Source of the DNA: AAA164-E04 sp014239995
GTDB lineage: Bacteria > Verrucomicrobiota > Verrucomicrobiia > Limisphaerales > AAA164-E04
Assembly (NCBI GenBank): GCA_029247315.1
Contig: JAQWLM010000056.1
Coordinates: 1-64,000 of the forward strand
Length of the DNA stretch: 64,000 bases
Direction of reading: 5' to 3'
The stretch's first letter is position 1. Each line of letters opens with the position of its first letter. Position numbers and translations under genes: made by a program. Under the pieces are notes generated by a model. That model did not search any database, was not told the DNA's origin, and worked only from the letters and a program-made list of their open reading frames with translations. Positions 18,059 through 26,492 of this stretch are shown piece after piece.

Positions 18059-19285
18059 TTAACGGAAACAGATTTTTTTGACACAATCCTGAAAATCCTT
18101 GGCACCTTTCATGATCTTGATTTCCACCCGCATGAAGTAAATGGGCAGGTCGCGTCGATCCAATTTCGGAAAGCGCACGGCATCTTTCTGCGTGGTAATC
18201 AACATTTCAGCCTCGCGCTTGACACCACGATTGATGACATCAAGCACCTCCTGCTGGCTGTAACGATGATGATCCGCAAAACGCCTCTGATAAACCATCT
18301 GGTTTCCAAGTCGAATCAAGCTCTGCTCGAAGCTCTCCGGTTGCGCGATACCGCTGATCGTGGCCAAGCGCCTGTGCCTTACAAACTCCAGAGGAAGTTG
18401 TTCACCGGTGAAAAGGTCCTCAAAAAACAGTGGGTGATGCACACATTCAATGATGCTCGCCTTTGAATTGAACTGCTTGATACGCCGGCGAAGGATCTCT
18501 GTGGGCCCATCAATCTTGGTGATGAAGATCGTGTCCGCCCGTACCAGATGAGAAGGGGGTTCCCGCAGTGTCCCGCGTGGCAGCAGGTGTCCATTTCCAA
18601 ACGCATCCTGATAGTCGACCAGAACGACATCATGACGACGACCTTTCAATTTCCTGTATTGAAAACCATCATCCAGCAGCAGGGTATCACACCCGTATTT
18701 CTGGATGGCATAACGACCACTCTTGACACGGTCTTTATCCACGAGGACAACCACGTTACGTAGATTTGCCGCAAGCATATAGGGTTCATCCCCTGATGTT
18801 TCCGAGTCCAAAAGCAGTGATTCTCCATCAGAAACAATTTTCGGAGGCGTGATGTCCTGGCGCAGGAGAAGTTTGTTCAGGATGCGTTCGTGCATGGGGC
18901 GTGGTCGTGAGCGATAACCCCGAGATAGGATGGCAACTTTCCGGCCTGCATCCTGCAACTCACGGGCAAATTTTTCAACCACGGGAGTTTTCCCTGTCCC
19001 TCCAACGGTAAGGTTACCCACGGTAATCACCTGCACTCCAAGGGTTGCATCTCTGAGAATTCGAACACTGTAGAGTGCATGCCGTAGTTTGATGGCAACC
19101 CTGAAAACAAGCGAAAGGCAATAGAGAATCCCCCGGATCACCGTGGCCCTTCGGTCACGGCGATGGCCGGAGATCACCTCCAGTACCAGCGTTTCAGTAG
19201 CTTCCGTCCAATCCCTAATCGATAACCGCATGCGCTCATGGAAGTCTGCCAAAAGGATCCTTAGAGGGCAAGACGTCTGGCGCAT
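18059..19285 (-). CDS. lpxK: Tetraacyldisaccharide 4'-kinase
   Basis: Phosphorylates the 4' position of the lipid A disaccharide at the inner membrane. The N-terminal part holds a hydrophobic membrane-associated helix; the P-loop is GNLTVGGTGKTP, followed by LSRGYRSRP, LLDDGFQYRKLKGRRHD and the late LITTQKDAVRFPKL motif, all classic LpxK. Length of 408 aa is longer than the usual 320-350 aa: there are about 70 residues before the membrane helix. ATG at 19285 is preferred; the frame is open to 19354. It precedes the acyltransferase by 3 bases and is divergent from the next gene. Confidence 0.95.
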   Translation of the reverse strand: MRQTSCPLRILLADFHERMRLSIRDWTEATETLVLEVISGHRRDRRATVIRGILYCLSLVFRVAIKLRHALYSVRILRDATLGVQVITVGNLTVGGTGKTPVVEKFARELQDAGRKVAILSRGYRSRPRPMHERILNKLLLRQDITPPKIVSDGESLLLDSETSGDEPYMLAANLRNVVVLVDKDRVKSGRYAIQKYGCDTLLLDDGFQYRKLKGRRHDVVLVDYQDAFGNGHLLPRGTLREPPSHLVRADTIFITKIDGPTEILRRRIKQFNSKASIIECVHHPLFFEDLFTGEQLPLEFVRHRRLATISGIAQPESFEQSLIRLGNQMVYQRRFADHHRYSQQEVLDVINRGVKREAEMLITTQKDAVRFPKLDRRDLPIYFMRVEIKIMKGAKDFQDCVKKICFR

Positions 19286-19328
19286 GTTATTTGCTTTACC
19301 TGAGTGATGAGTATTCCAGAATCGGAGG

Positions 19329-20462
19329 ATGGATCGTTTCGTCAAACAACACACATGTGGAAAACTTCACAGGCAGCGCCATCAAGCCACTGACCTCGCA
19401 TGGATGCTCTGGATCTTTGCGGCAACCCTTTCTGGCGCATCCCTGGGAGCGGAGTCGTGGGATTACGCTCAGCGCCGTGACTTGACACTGACAGGAGGGA
19501 CCCAACAAGCCCTTGTTGTTGAAATGCCCGTCGACCATCTCGCTTCGGTTTACACCGAGCACCTTGGGCAAGTCACTCTCTTCCACTTTTCCCCTGAGTC
19601 GCTTACTGCCACCAAGGTCTGGGATCAAAACGACTCGCAGGTCCCCACGATGCTGCGCCTGGACAAGAAAAAACCGAACCACCAGTTCAAGGATGGCCGC
19701 TGGTGCCTTGTTCCTTCCAATAAAGCAGCAAAGACTCAAGGCGGGATTATCTGGAAAGGTAATTTCCAGGCCTCAAGACCAGGAAGTTACTCTGCTGAGT
19801 GCTATTTCAAGTCAAACTCCGTGAGAGACCTGAAATTTATTTTTCTGTTGGCAGACTCAAAAGCCTCCAGGGAAATTTCATCCATCGATCATCCTTCACT
19901 GACGCAAGCCCTTCCTCTTGGCAAGGTCAAGATACCTGCAAGTGGTGAGATTGAGTGGTCCCTCCAGGTAAATGGAGGCTCTCAGGAAGAGATCACCCTC
20001 AGCCATATTGTATTGCGACCGACCCAGGACGGCGAACCGATCCGACAACTGGCCGATGGATCCATCCTGCTCCATGCCCGCGATGCCACCACCCATGGCA
20101 CAAAACTCCAGTATGAACCTGAGCCTCACAAAAACACCCTCGGCTATTGGGTCAACGAGTTGGATTACCCTGCGTGGCAGTTTGAACTGCTCCGCCCGGG
20201 CCTTTACGGTGTGGAATTGCTTCAGGGTTGCGGCAAGGGGCATGGTGGAAGTGAGGTAAAACTCCAGATTCATGACACGACCCTCCAGTTTCTCATTGAG
20301 GAAACCGGCCATTTCCAACATTTCGTTCCACGCATTGTCGGAGAAGTACATCTGCCAAGACCTGACCGCTACCAGGTGGAACTCAAACCCCAACGAAAAG
20401 CTGGGGGAGCCGTTATGGATGTAAGGCAAATCAGACTGATCCCTGTAGCAGAAAAACCATGA
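19329..20462 (+). CDS. Secreted hypothetical protein with two carbohydrate-binding-like domains
   Basis: Protein of 377 aa with a hydrophobic signal segment at about 25-42 (MLWIFAATLSGASLGAES) after a basic N-terminus. Two tandem regions look like the beta-sandwich modules seen next to sulfatases and fucosidases in Verrucomicrobiota: the second contains YPAWQFELLRPGLYGVELL and GSEVKLQI, a pattern resembling DUF5077-type binding domains. No catalytic motif is seen. GGAGG lies directly against the ATG at 19329, closer than usual; ATG at 19404 could be the start and would give a signal peptide at the extreme N-terminus. It converges with the transporter gene. Family assignment is tentative. Confidence 0.6.
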   Translation: MDRFVKQHTCGKLHRQRHQATDLAWMLWIFAATLSGASLGAESWDYAQRRDLTLTGGTQQALVVEMPVDHLASVYTEHLGQVTLFHFSPESLTATKVWDQNDSQVPTMLRLDKKKPNHQFKDGRWCLVPSNKAAKTQGGIIWKGNFQASRPGSYSAECYFKSNSVRDLKFIFLLADSKASREISSIDHPSLTQALPLGKVKIPASGEIEWSLQVNGGSQEEITLSHIVLRPTQDGEPIRQLADGSILLHARDATTHGTKLQYEPEPHKNTLGYWVNELDYPAWQFELLRPGLYGVELLQGCGKGHGGSEVKLQIHDTTLQFLIEETGHFQHFVPRIVGEVHLPRPDRYQVELKPQRKAGGAVMDVRQIRLIPVAEKP

Positions 20463-20528
20463 CAAACCACCGATCAATGCAGCAACGGGCATGACATTGC
20501 CTCTCCTCGATGTGAAAAAGGATGCCCT

Positions 20529-21965
20529 TTACTTTAGTTTTTCGAACAATTGGTAGCACCCAACAGCGGTCATCAGCAGACTGGAGATCCAGAGAAGTAT
20601 CAACCACATTCTGCCTGGTAAAAGGGCTCGATGTGTCTGGAAATAATAAAAATAAAGGGCTGCAAAACATAGAAAGGGAAGCATCAATGCTTGCGCCAGT
20701 GCTCCAATAAACACGAGGGTCAGGGGTTTTCCCACGGAAAGATAGAAAATAAAATAGAGCATGGGAATCAGGACACAAGCCCGTTTGATCAATGTGGAGC
20801 GATCCTGCTCCTTGTTTTTACTCTTCCCGGTGAAAAGCAACCACAAGTCGGCCGACAACCTTGCATTGGAAGCCGTTGAAATAAAAACCGTGGAATAAAG
20901 CACCACCAGCGCCCCCACAAGGAAGATCCACAATCCGGGAATACCGAAGGATTCACGGTAAAGGTTGGACAATGTTGGGATCAAATCGTTGTTGGTTACT
21001 TCCAGCCCTTTCCCATGCAAAACCGCAGCACCCAAGAGATAAAAAGCAACTGTAGCCCCCGTGTAGATGACCATGGAAACCCAGGCATCCCACTTCAGGA
21101 CACGCATCCATCCCTGGGCACGTTCTTCCCACTCCGGTGAGTCGTCTTTAGGCCCCACGTTGCGGGCATATCCTTTTTCAAGACACCAGTAGGGATAATA
21201 AATCAATTCCGCCGCCCCAACACCAATCACCCCAAATGCTGCAAATGCGGTGATGAACTTGTCCGGCATGGAAAATCTCAGTCCCTCAGCTATCTGTTTG
21301 GCCGTGATTCCATAGTCGGTTGTGTAGAGCGAAAAGACCGCAAAAATAGTGAACAGGGTGAAGCCGGCCACCATGGTCGTGGAAAAACGTTCAATGAACC
21401 GGTAACGCCCTATCAACAGGAGCAACGCACAGGAGCCCGTAATCAAGAGGGCCCATCCGGTGTTCAACAACTGCTGCCAGCGTTCAGCGACCATCGGGGC
21501 GCTCACCCCAGCTTGTCCTTCAACATACCACGCTGGCGGATTGGACATGGAGGGTACCCCAGTTTCAAACACACCGGCAATCCCACCCACCATTCCAGAA
21601 ACCTGAAAAAAAGTGGCGATGAACATCACCAGCCAACACCAGACGAGCCAGGAGCCTTCAGCGCGTATGTTCAAGAAACGAAGAATTACTGCAAATCTGG
21701 GGCCAGGAACCGCATCCATGGCCTGAAGGGTCGTCTTTCCATGCGTCATCGCATATCTCCCGAGTTCCACCTGGAGAAAAACCTTGATCATGCACCCCAG
21801 GATAATGAACCACAGCAGGATAAATCCAACGTCTGCGCCCACCTTGGTGGTCACGATTAACTCACCTGATCCGACAATATTTGCAGAGATGATCAGACCG
21901 GGACCCAGTTGCTTTGCGATCCCCTTCCAGTCCTTGGGGGGCGTTTGATAGCTTGGTTGGCTCAT
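20529..21965 (-). CDS. Nramp-like transporter, lacking usual metal motifs
   Basis: Polytopic membrane protein of 478 aa, about eleven hydrophobic segments, related to Nramp divalent metal transporters: LGPGLIISANIVGSGELIVTTKVG (shortened: helix 1) and the overall order fit the family. The canonical helix-1 DPGN motif is replaced by ANIVGSGE, and the helix-6 MPH motif by a GAAELIYYPYW stretch, so the residues that bind Mn or Fe in Nramp proteins are missing. The true substrate is therefore unknown. The start at 21965 is preceded by 530 bases with no gene. It converges with the secreted protein at 19329. Also plausible: a distinct branch of the APC superfamily. Confidence 0.8.
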   Translation of the reverse strand: MSQPSYQTPPKDWKGIAKQLGPGLIISANIVGSGELIVTTKVGADVGFILLWFIILGCMIKVFLQVELGRYAMTHGKTTLQAMDAVPGPRFAVILRFLNIRAEGSWLVWCWLVMFIATFFQVSGMVGGIAGVFETGVPSMSNPPAWYVEGQAGVSAPMVAERWQQLLNTGWALLITGSCALLLLIGRYRFIERFSTTMVAGFTLFTIFAVFSLYTTDYGITAKQIAEGLRFSMPDKFITAFAAFGVIGVGAAELIYYPYWCLEKGYARNVGPKDDSPEWEERAQGWMRVLKWDAWVSMVIYTGATVAFYLLGAAVLHGKGLEVTNNDLIPTLSNLYRESFGIPGLWIFLVGALVVLYSTVFISTASNARLSADLWLLFTGKSKNKEQDRSTLIKRACVLIPMLYFIFYLSVGKPLTLVFIGALAQALMLPFLCFAALYFYYFQTHRALLPGRMWLILLWISSLLMTAVGCYQLFEKLK

Positions 21966-22495
21966 GTGGTTTCCTGTGTTGGATGCATGTTGTGTTCAGG
22001 GGAGAAACGATCTTTCAAGGTGCAGCATGCTCCAAAGAGCCGTCTGCTGTGCGAAGTTGAATGAAGGGTAAGCCCCCTGTGTGCAGCAATATTGCTTGTC
22101 AACCATGCTCGCCCTCCAAAGGTCCTGAGCGGCAGGTTGGGCAAATACCCATACACCGGTGTCCAAGCCCCCCCTTTAACGGACGTGGACCGAAAGTTAA
22201 TGACACCATGGCTCCATACTCCTGACATAACAGCATCTCGTCTTCGCTGACCTTTCCTCCGGACATGGATCAGAGGCACTGGTTCCGAGCCACAGGACAG
22301 CGGTGCTGAGCTCACGACCAATACACAAGCCCTGACTTTCAAACTCGATCGGCTCATAAGGGACGGAGCAACCCTAAGGGACCTGAAGTCTGTGTTCAAT
22401 AAAGGAATCACGGCTCATCAGGACCGTTAAAGGCACATCTCTCTGGGGTTCAGGAACACCATCTCTTCGTGTTCACCCAGTCGCGAACTTGGATT
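21966..22495. other. Long gene-free stretch upstream of the Nramp-like gene
   Basis: About 530 bases with no supported gene. One open frame crosses it (21962-22411, minus) but its composition is low-grade and has no domain or start signal. A perfect 10-base palindrome ACACCGGTGT lies at 22153-22162. I looked for, but did not recognise, tmRNA, RNase P, SRP or metal-riboswitch signatures on either strand. Confidence 0.4.
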
Positions 22496-23203
22496 TCATG
22501 CGACGCTGATGGCCTTGTTTCGTGCATCAGATGGATCACGCTGACCTTTGTAAAACTTGGCAGCCCCCATGAGAAGCCGCTTCATGTGGTCCGGCGAAAT
22601 ATCAGGCGACCCCGACAACCAGATGGGCTTAGGGATGACACCACTCCAGCTGGTTTCGGTGATTTCAACTGCTGTAAAAGGCGGATGCAAATGGATCACA
22701 AATATTTTTTCAGTCCCATCAGGGAGTTGTTTGTAAGCAAGGCTCCATTGCGGGATTTCCTCAGCCTGGACCGATCCTGTATTGGAAAGCACGTTACGTA
22801 ACCAGGGATACCCGCCGAGAAGAGCAGCCAAGAACGTGATCATCAGACTGTTGAACCAGTCCACCGGAGTAGGAGCGTTCGGACTGAGGACCACCATCCA
22901 TACCACCATCGAAAGCAGCACGAGATCACCCAGGTAAAAAAGCCAGTCCGGCACTTGACGGGTGGAAACCACATCCGTCACCTCTTCCTCACCATGAAAT
23001 GGATTGTCGGTATCCCCGGAGGAGTTTTGGTGCGATTCCCCAGTTTCATGACCATGTATCAGGCGGGAGACCCCTTTCATGGGGCCGTTGGCCGAGGAAG
23101 CATGCTGCATGCCTTGTCCTGCCGAGCGAAACACTCCATCGCCCTGCTGGCTTTCCTTCATCAGCGGCGATAATCCCTTACCGAGTGGCTTCTTCATGGT
23201 CAT
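22496..23203 (-). CDS. Hypothetical membrane protein with ParB-like N-terminal motif
   Basis: Unrecognised protein of about 235 aa. From the ATG at 23203 it begins MTMKKPLGKGLSPLM, which recalls the N-terminus of ParB proteins (K-x-x-LG-x-GL-x-x-L), but no ParB DNA-binding domain follows. A His/Ser/Gly-rich low-complexity stretch comes next, then two hydrophobic helices (about 85-108 and 113-130), then a soluble C-terminal domain containing HLHPPFTAVEI. Frames continue to 23290, so the start is uncertain. It is divergent from the oxidoreductase at 23516. Confidence 0.55.
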   Translation of the reverse strand: MTMKKPLGKGLSPLMKESQQGDGVFRSAGQGMQHASSANGPMKGVSRLIHGHETGESHQNSSGDTDNPFHGEEEVTDVVSTRQVPDWLFYLGDLVLLSMVVWMVVLSPNAPTPVDWFNSLMITFLAALLGGYPWLRNVLSNTGSVQAEEIPQWSLAYKQLPDGTEKIFVIHLHPPFTAVEITETSWSGVIPKPIWLSGSPDISPDHMKRLLMGAAKFYKGQRDPSDARNKAISVA

Positions 23204-23448
23204 GGTCTTGGCAATGTTGAGCAACACATGGTGTGATGCTTGAGTTTGGAAATTGTATGTGTCTTGAGAAAATGGGTCCATAAAAAACATATTCCCGGGC
23301 CACTGGATAGATTCAAAACAAGTGCATCAACAGGTTCGGTAGAAGAATCCTGCTCTACTTTCCTTGGGCCTGAGCAGGCAAGAGCAAACCAAGAGAACGT
23401 TGCGGCTGGAACCACGATGAGCCAGCCTCATTTTAGGAAGATCAAATC

Positions 23449-23477
23449 TTGATTTTCATGTAACCCTTAGCTAGGAT
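23449..23477 (+). promoter_or_regulatory. Candidate sigma70-type promoter for the oxidoreductase
   Basis: TTGATT (23449-23454) and TAGGAT (23472-23477) are spaced by 17 bases and lie about 40 bases before the ATG at 23516, matching a -35/-10 pair with four of six -10 bases in consensus. Confidence 0.45.
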
Positions 23478-23515
23478 GGGAAAGTCCTCAAGAGTTAAAG
23501 ATTGAATTCCTATCC

Positions 23516-24877
23516 ATGCTTATGTCTAAAAAAAACAAGACTTTACAAGTGTCACGCCGATCCTTCATAGGCAGCGCGGCGTCCTCTGCCTTCGCATTCA
23601 ATTTCTTTCCCAAGCGGGTCTTCGGCGCTAACGACCGTATTGCGTTTGCCGGCATTGGTATAGGAGGCAAGGGATCGAGTGATATCGATCAGGCTGGAAA
23701 CCTGGGTGATGTGGTGGCCATCTGTGATATTGATCTCACACGACTGGACGCAAAGGGAGGGAAATTTGCAGGTGCGAAGAAATACAAGGATTATCGCAAA
23801 ATGCTGGAGGAGATGGACTCACAAATCGATGCCGTCACCATCAGCACCCCGGATCATACCCATGCACCTGCCGGACTGATGGCAATGGGCCTTGGCAAAC
23901 ACGTCTATTGCCAGAAACCTCTGACCCACTCCGTCTACGAAGCGCGGCGCATGGGACAGGCCGCACGCCAATTCAAAGTCGCCACGCAAATGGGCAATCA
24001 AGGCACGGCTTCGGACGGCCTGCGACGCGGCGTGGAAGTCATCCGTTCCGGTGCGATCGGTGCGGTGCGCGAGGTTCACGTCTGGACCAATCGTCCGGTG
24101 TGGCCCCAGGCACCCGGTATCACGGCCCGCCCCCAGGGCACACCCGCTGTTCCCAACCATGTGGATTGGTATCTTTTTCTTGGGGCAGCACCTGACCGGC
24201 CCTACCACAATGCCTATCACCCATTTAAATGGCGTGGCTGGTGGGATTTCGGCACCGGTGCCATCGGGGATATGAGTTGTCATACGGCAAACCTGGCATT
24301 CATGGCATTGAATCTAGGGCACCCCTTGAGTGTGGAAGCCTTGGACCACGGCCCCATCAATGATGAAACCTTCCCTGCCTGGGCCACGACCAAGACCGAA
24401 TTTGGAGCCCGCGGCGCCATGCCACCTGTGGACTATTACTGGTATGAAGGTAAATTGCCGGGCGGAAAGAAAAACCTACCGCCCAAGGATCTATTCTACG
24501 GCGAAAAACCAACCAACAGCGGATCTCTGATGATCGGGGACAAAGGAGTGCTTTATTCACCCAATGATTACGGATCAAGCTGGAAACTTCTTCCCGGGGA
24601 CGATTTCAAGGGATACGAAGCACCCACTCCATGGCTTCCCCGCAATGGCAAGGGAGACCAGGGCATGAAGAATGAATGGGTGGAGGCGATGCGTGGCGGA
24701 CGACCCGCCATGTCAAACTTCGATTATGCCTCGCAGATGACGGAGTCCATTCTGTTGGGGAATGCAGCCCTGAAAACCAGTGGGCGCATTGAATGGGACA
24801 GCACCCGTCTGCAGGCAAAGAACATGGATATTTCAGACATCATTCAGCGCGAATACCGTCCGGGCTGGATGTCCTAA
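23516..24877 (+). CDS. Tat-exported Gfo/Idh/MocA oxidoreductase
   Basis: NAD(P)-dependent sugar-type oxidoreductase of 453 aa. The N-terminus has a twin-arginine signal (SRRSFIGSAASSAFAF), so it is exported folded with its cofactor. The Rossmann motif GIGIGGKGSS (about 47-56) and the family signature EKP-like QKPLTH (about 138) are present, with DHTHAPAGLMAMGLGKHVY before it. The C-terminal domain contains WRGWWDFGTGAIGDMSCH, typical of the Verrucomicrobiota/Planctomycetota group of exported family members. Substrate is not known; glycoside oxidation or hydrolysis is likely. ATG codons at 23516 and 23522 are close; a promoter lies upstream and a strong terminator follows. Confidence 0.92.
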   Translation: MLMSKKNKTLQVSRRSFIGSAASSAFAFNFFPKRVFGANDRIAFAGIGIGGKGSSDIDQAGNLGDVVAICDIDLTRLDAKGGKFAGAKKYKDYRKMLEEMDSQIDAVTISTPDHTHAPAGLMAMGLGKHVYCQKPLTHSVYEARRMGQAARQFKVATQMGNQGTASDGLRRGVEVIRSGAIGAVREVHVWTNRPVWPQAPGITARPQGTPAVPNHVDWYLFLGAAPDRPYHNAYHPFKWRGWWDFGTGAIGDMSCHTANLAFMALNLGHPLSVEALDHGPINDETFPAWATTKTEFGARGAMPPVDYYWYEGKLPGGKKNLPPKDLFYGEKPTNSGSLMIGDKGVLYSPNDYGSSWKLLPGDDFKGYEAPTPWLPRNGKGDQGMKNEWVEAMRGGRPAMSNFDYASQMTESILLGNAALKTSGRIEWDSTRLQAKNMDISDIIQREYRPGWMS

Positions 24878-24912
24878 AGGGGAGGGCACCGGCTCTCCTC
24901 CGGTTTGAAAAG

Positions 24913-24957
24913 AAGCGCGTGATCAGCAATGGGTTGCTCCGATCACGCGCTTTTATT
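24913..24957 (+). terminator. Rho-independent terminator, probably bidirectional
   Basis: A perfect 12-base stem AAGCGCGTGATC / GATCACGCGCTT (24913-24924 and 24941-24952) with an inner AGCAA/TTGCT helix is followed by TTATTTTA. It lies 36 bases after the oxidoreductase stop. On the other strand the hairpin is followed by CTTTTC, so it may also end eno transcription (stop at 25034). Confidence 0.9.
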
Positions 24958-25033
24958 TTACTCAAGCGAGAATTCAACGAAAGCTCAAGCTTGGACCTCC
25001 TGCTGGGGAGGCGCATGTGCTACCACAGGCACT

Positions 25034-26308
25034 TTACATCTTGCCCCCATAGACGGCATGCCTGCCAAGCATCTGCTCAATGCGGAGCAGTTGGTTATAC
25101 TTGGCCAGACGGTCGGAGCGACTGAGAGATCCGGTCTTGATTTGTCCCGCGTTGGTCGCCACGGCAATATCCGCGATGGTGGCATCCTCGGTTTCTCCCG
25201 ATCGATGACTGATCACGGCTGTGTAGTTATGCCCCTGGGCAAGCTCCACCGCATCCAAGGTTTCAGTCATGGATCCAATCTGGTTTACCTTGACCAGGAT
25301 CGAATTACCCACACCCTCATCAATGCCCCGTTGAAGAAACTTCACGTTGGTGACAAATAGATCATCTCCAACGAGCTGGACACGATCACCTATCCTATCG
25401 GTCAGGAGTTTCCACGTTTTCCAATCGTTCTCATCACAACCGTCCTCAATGCTGATGATGGGGTATTTACGGGTCAGTTGGTCGTAATAATCCACCAAGT
25501 CGGCACCAGACACTTTTTCGCCTGAACTTTTCTTGAAAACATATTTTTTGGACTTGGCATTGTAAAACTCGGAGGAAGCTACATCCAAGGCCAGGAAGAT
25601 TTCCTTACCTGACTTGTAACCCGCCACTTTCACAGCCTTCAAAATCGCATCCAAGGCATCCTCGGTAGAATCCAGATTGGGAGCAAAGCCACCTTCATCC
25701 CCAACGGCTGTGGACATGCCTCGCTGCTTGAGCACGCCTTTCAGGGCGTGAAAAATCTCCGTAATGGCACGCAGACCCTCGGAAAAGGTATCCAGCCCCT
25801 TAGGCATGATCATGAATTCCTGAAAATCGATCGGAGCATCCGAGTGAGCCCCACCGTTGATCACGTTGGCCATGGGGACAGGCAATACCTTGGCGTTGGG
25901 GCCTCCCAGGTACTTGAACAGAGGCAGTGCCAATGCTTCCGAAGCTGCCTTCGCGGTGGCCATGGAGACCCCAAGAATGGCATTCGCACCAAGCTTGGAC
26001 TTGGTTTCCGTCCCATCCAGATCCAGCATAATACGGTCCACTTCGAGCTGGTCGGTGGCATCCACCCCCTGCAGCGCAGGACCTATCTTGGTCTTGATGT
26101 TCTTGACAGCCTTCGAGACTCCCTTCCCCAGATAGCGTTTCTTGTTGCCATCCCTCAGCTCCAAGGCTTCATTTTCACCAGTGCTGGCCCCTGATGGAAC
26201 CGCAGCGCGCCCAAGCGCGCCGCTGCTGAGTATAACGTCCACTTCCACCGTCGGATTACCGCGGGAGTCCAGGATTTCACGTGCATCAATTTCGTAGATA
26301 GTGCTCAT
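25034..26308 (-). CDS. eno: Enolase
   Basis: Glycolytic enolase: 2-phosphoglycerate to phosphoenolpyruvate. All hallmarks are present: EIDAREILDSRGNPTVEV at the N-terminus, SGASTGENEALELRD, the Mg ligand region ISIEDG, VGDDLFVTN, catalytic Lys in ILVKVNQIGS, and SHRSGETED near the C-terminus. Length of 424 aa is normal. It converges with the Tat oxidoreductase, sharing a terminator, and is divergent from the second sulfatase. Confidence 0.98.
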   Translation of the reverse strand: MSTIYEIDAREILDSRGNPTVEVDVILSSGALGRAAVPSGASTGENEALELRDGNKKRYLGKGVSKAVKNIKTKIGPALQGVDATDQLEVDRIMLDLDGTETKSKLGANAILGVSMATAKAASEALALPLFKYLGGPNAKVLPVPMANVINGGAHSDAPIDFQEFMIMPKGLDTFSEGLRAITEIFHALKGVLKQRGMSTAVGDEGGFAPNLDSTEDALDAILKAVKVAGYKSGKEIFLALDVASSEFYNAKSKKYVFKKSSGEKVSGADLVDYYDQLTRKYPIISIEDGCDENDWKTWKLLTDRIGDRVQLVGDDLFVTNVKFLQRGIDEGVGNSILVKVNQIGSMTETLDAVELAQGHNYTAVISHRSGETEDATIADIAVATNAGQIKTGSLSRSDRLAKYNQLLRIEQMLGRHAVYGGKM

Positions 26309-26344
26309 ATTTTGCCAATTTCCTTGCTTAACAATAAAGCGGGC

Positions 26345-26372
26345 ATCTTACGAGTGAGCGAGACGGAGTCAA
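26345..26372 (-). promoter_or_regulatory. Candidate promoter for eno
   Basis: On the minus strand TTGACT (26372-26367) is followed after 16 bases by TAAGAT (26350-26345), a sigma70-like pair about 37 bases upstream of the eno ATG. AAGGA lies 12 bases before the ATG, slightly far for a ribosome binding site. Confidence 0.4.
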
Positions 26373-26492
26373 GGACGACCATTGAAGGGCAAGCATGGCT
26401 GGAATCGCTCCATGATATCAAGACCCCGGCTTATCACCATCTTACTCCAGTTCGGGCTCGCCTAAAGGACCTTGGCCGTGCAGATTGCAGGC

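Noticed and set aside
21962..22411. 149-codon minus-strand frame in the gap before the Nramp-like gene
   Set aside because: It overlaps the transporter start, has no start signal or domain, and has an unusual amino-acid make-up.
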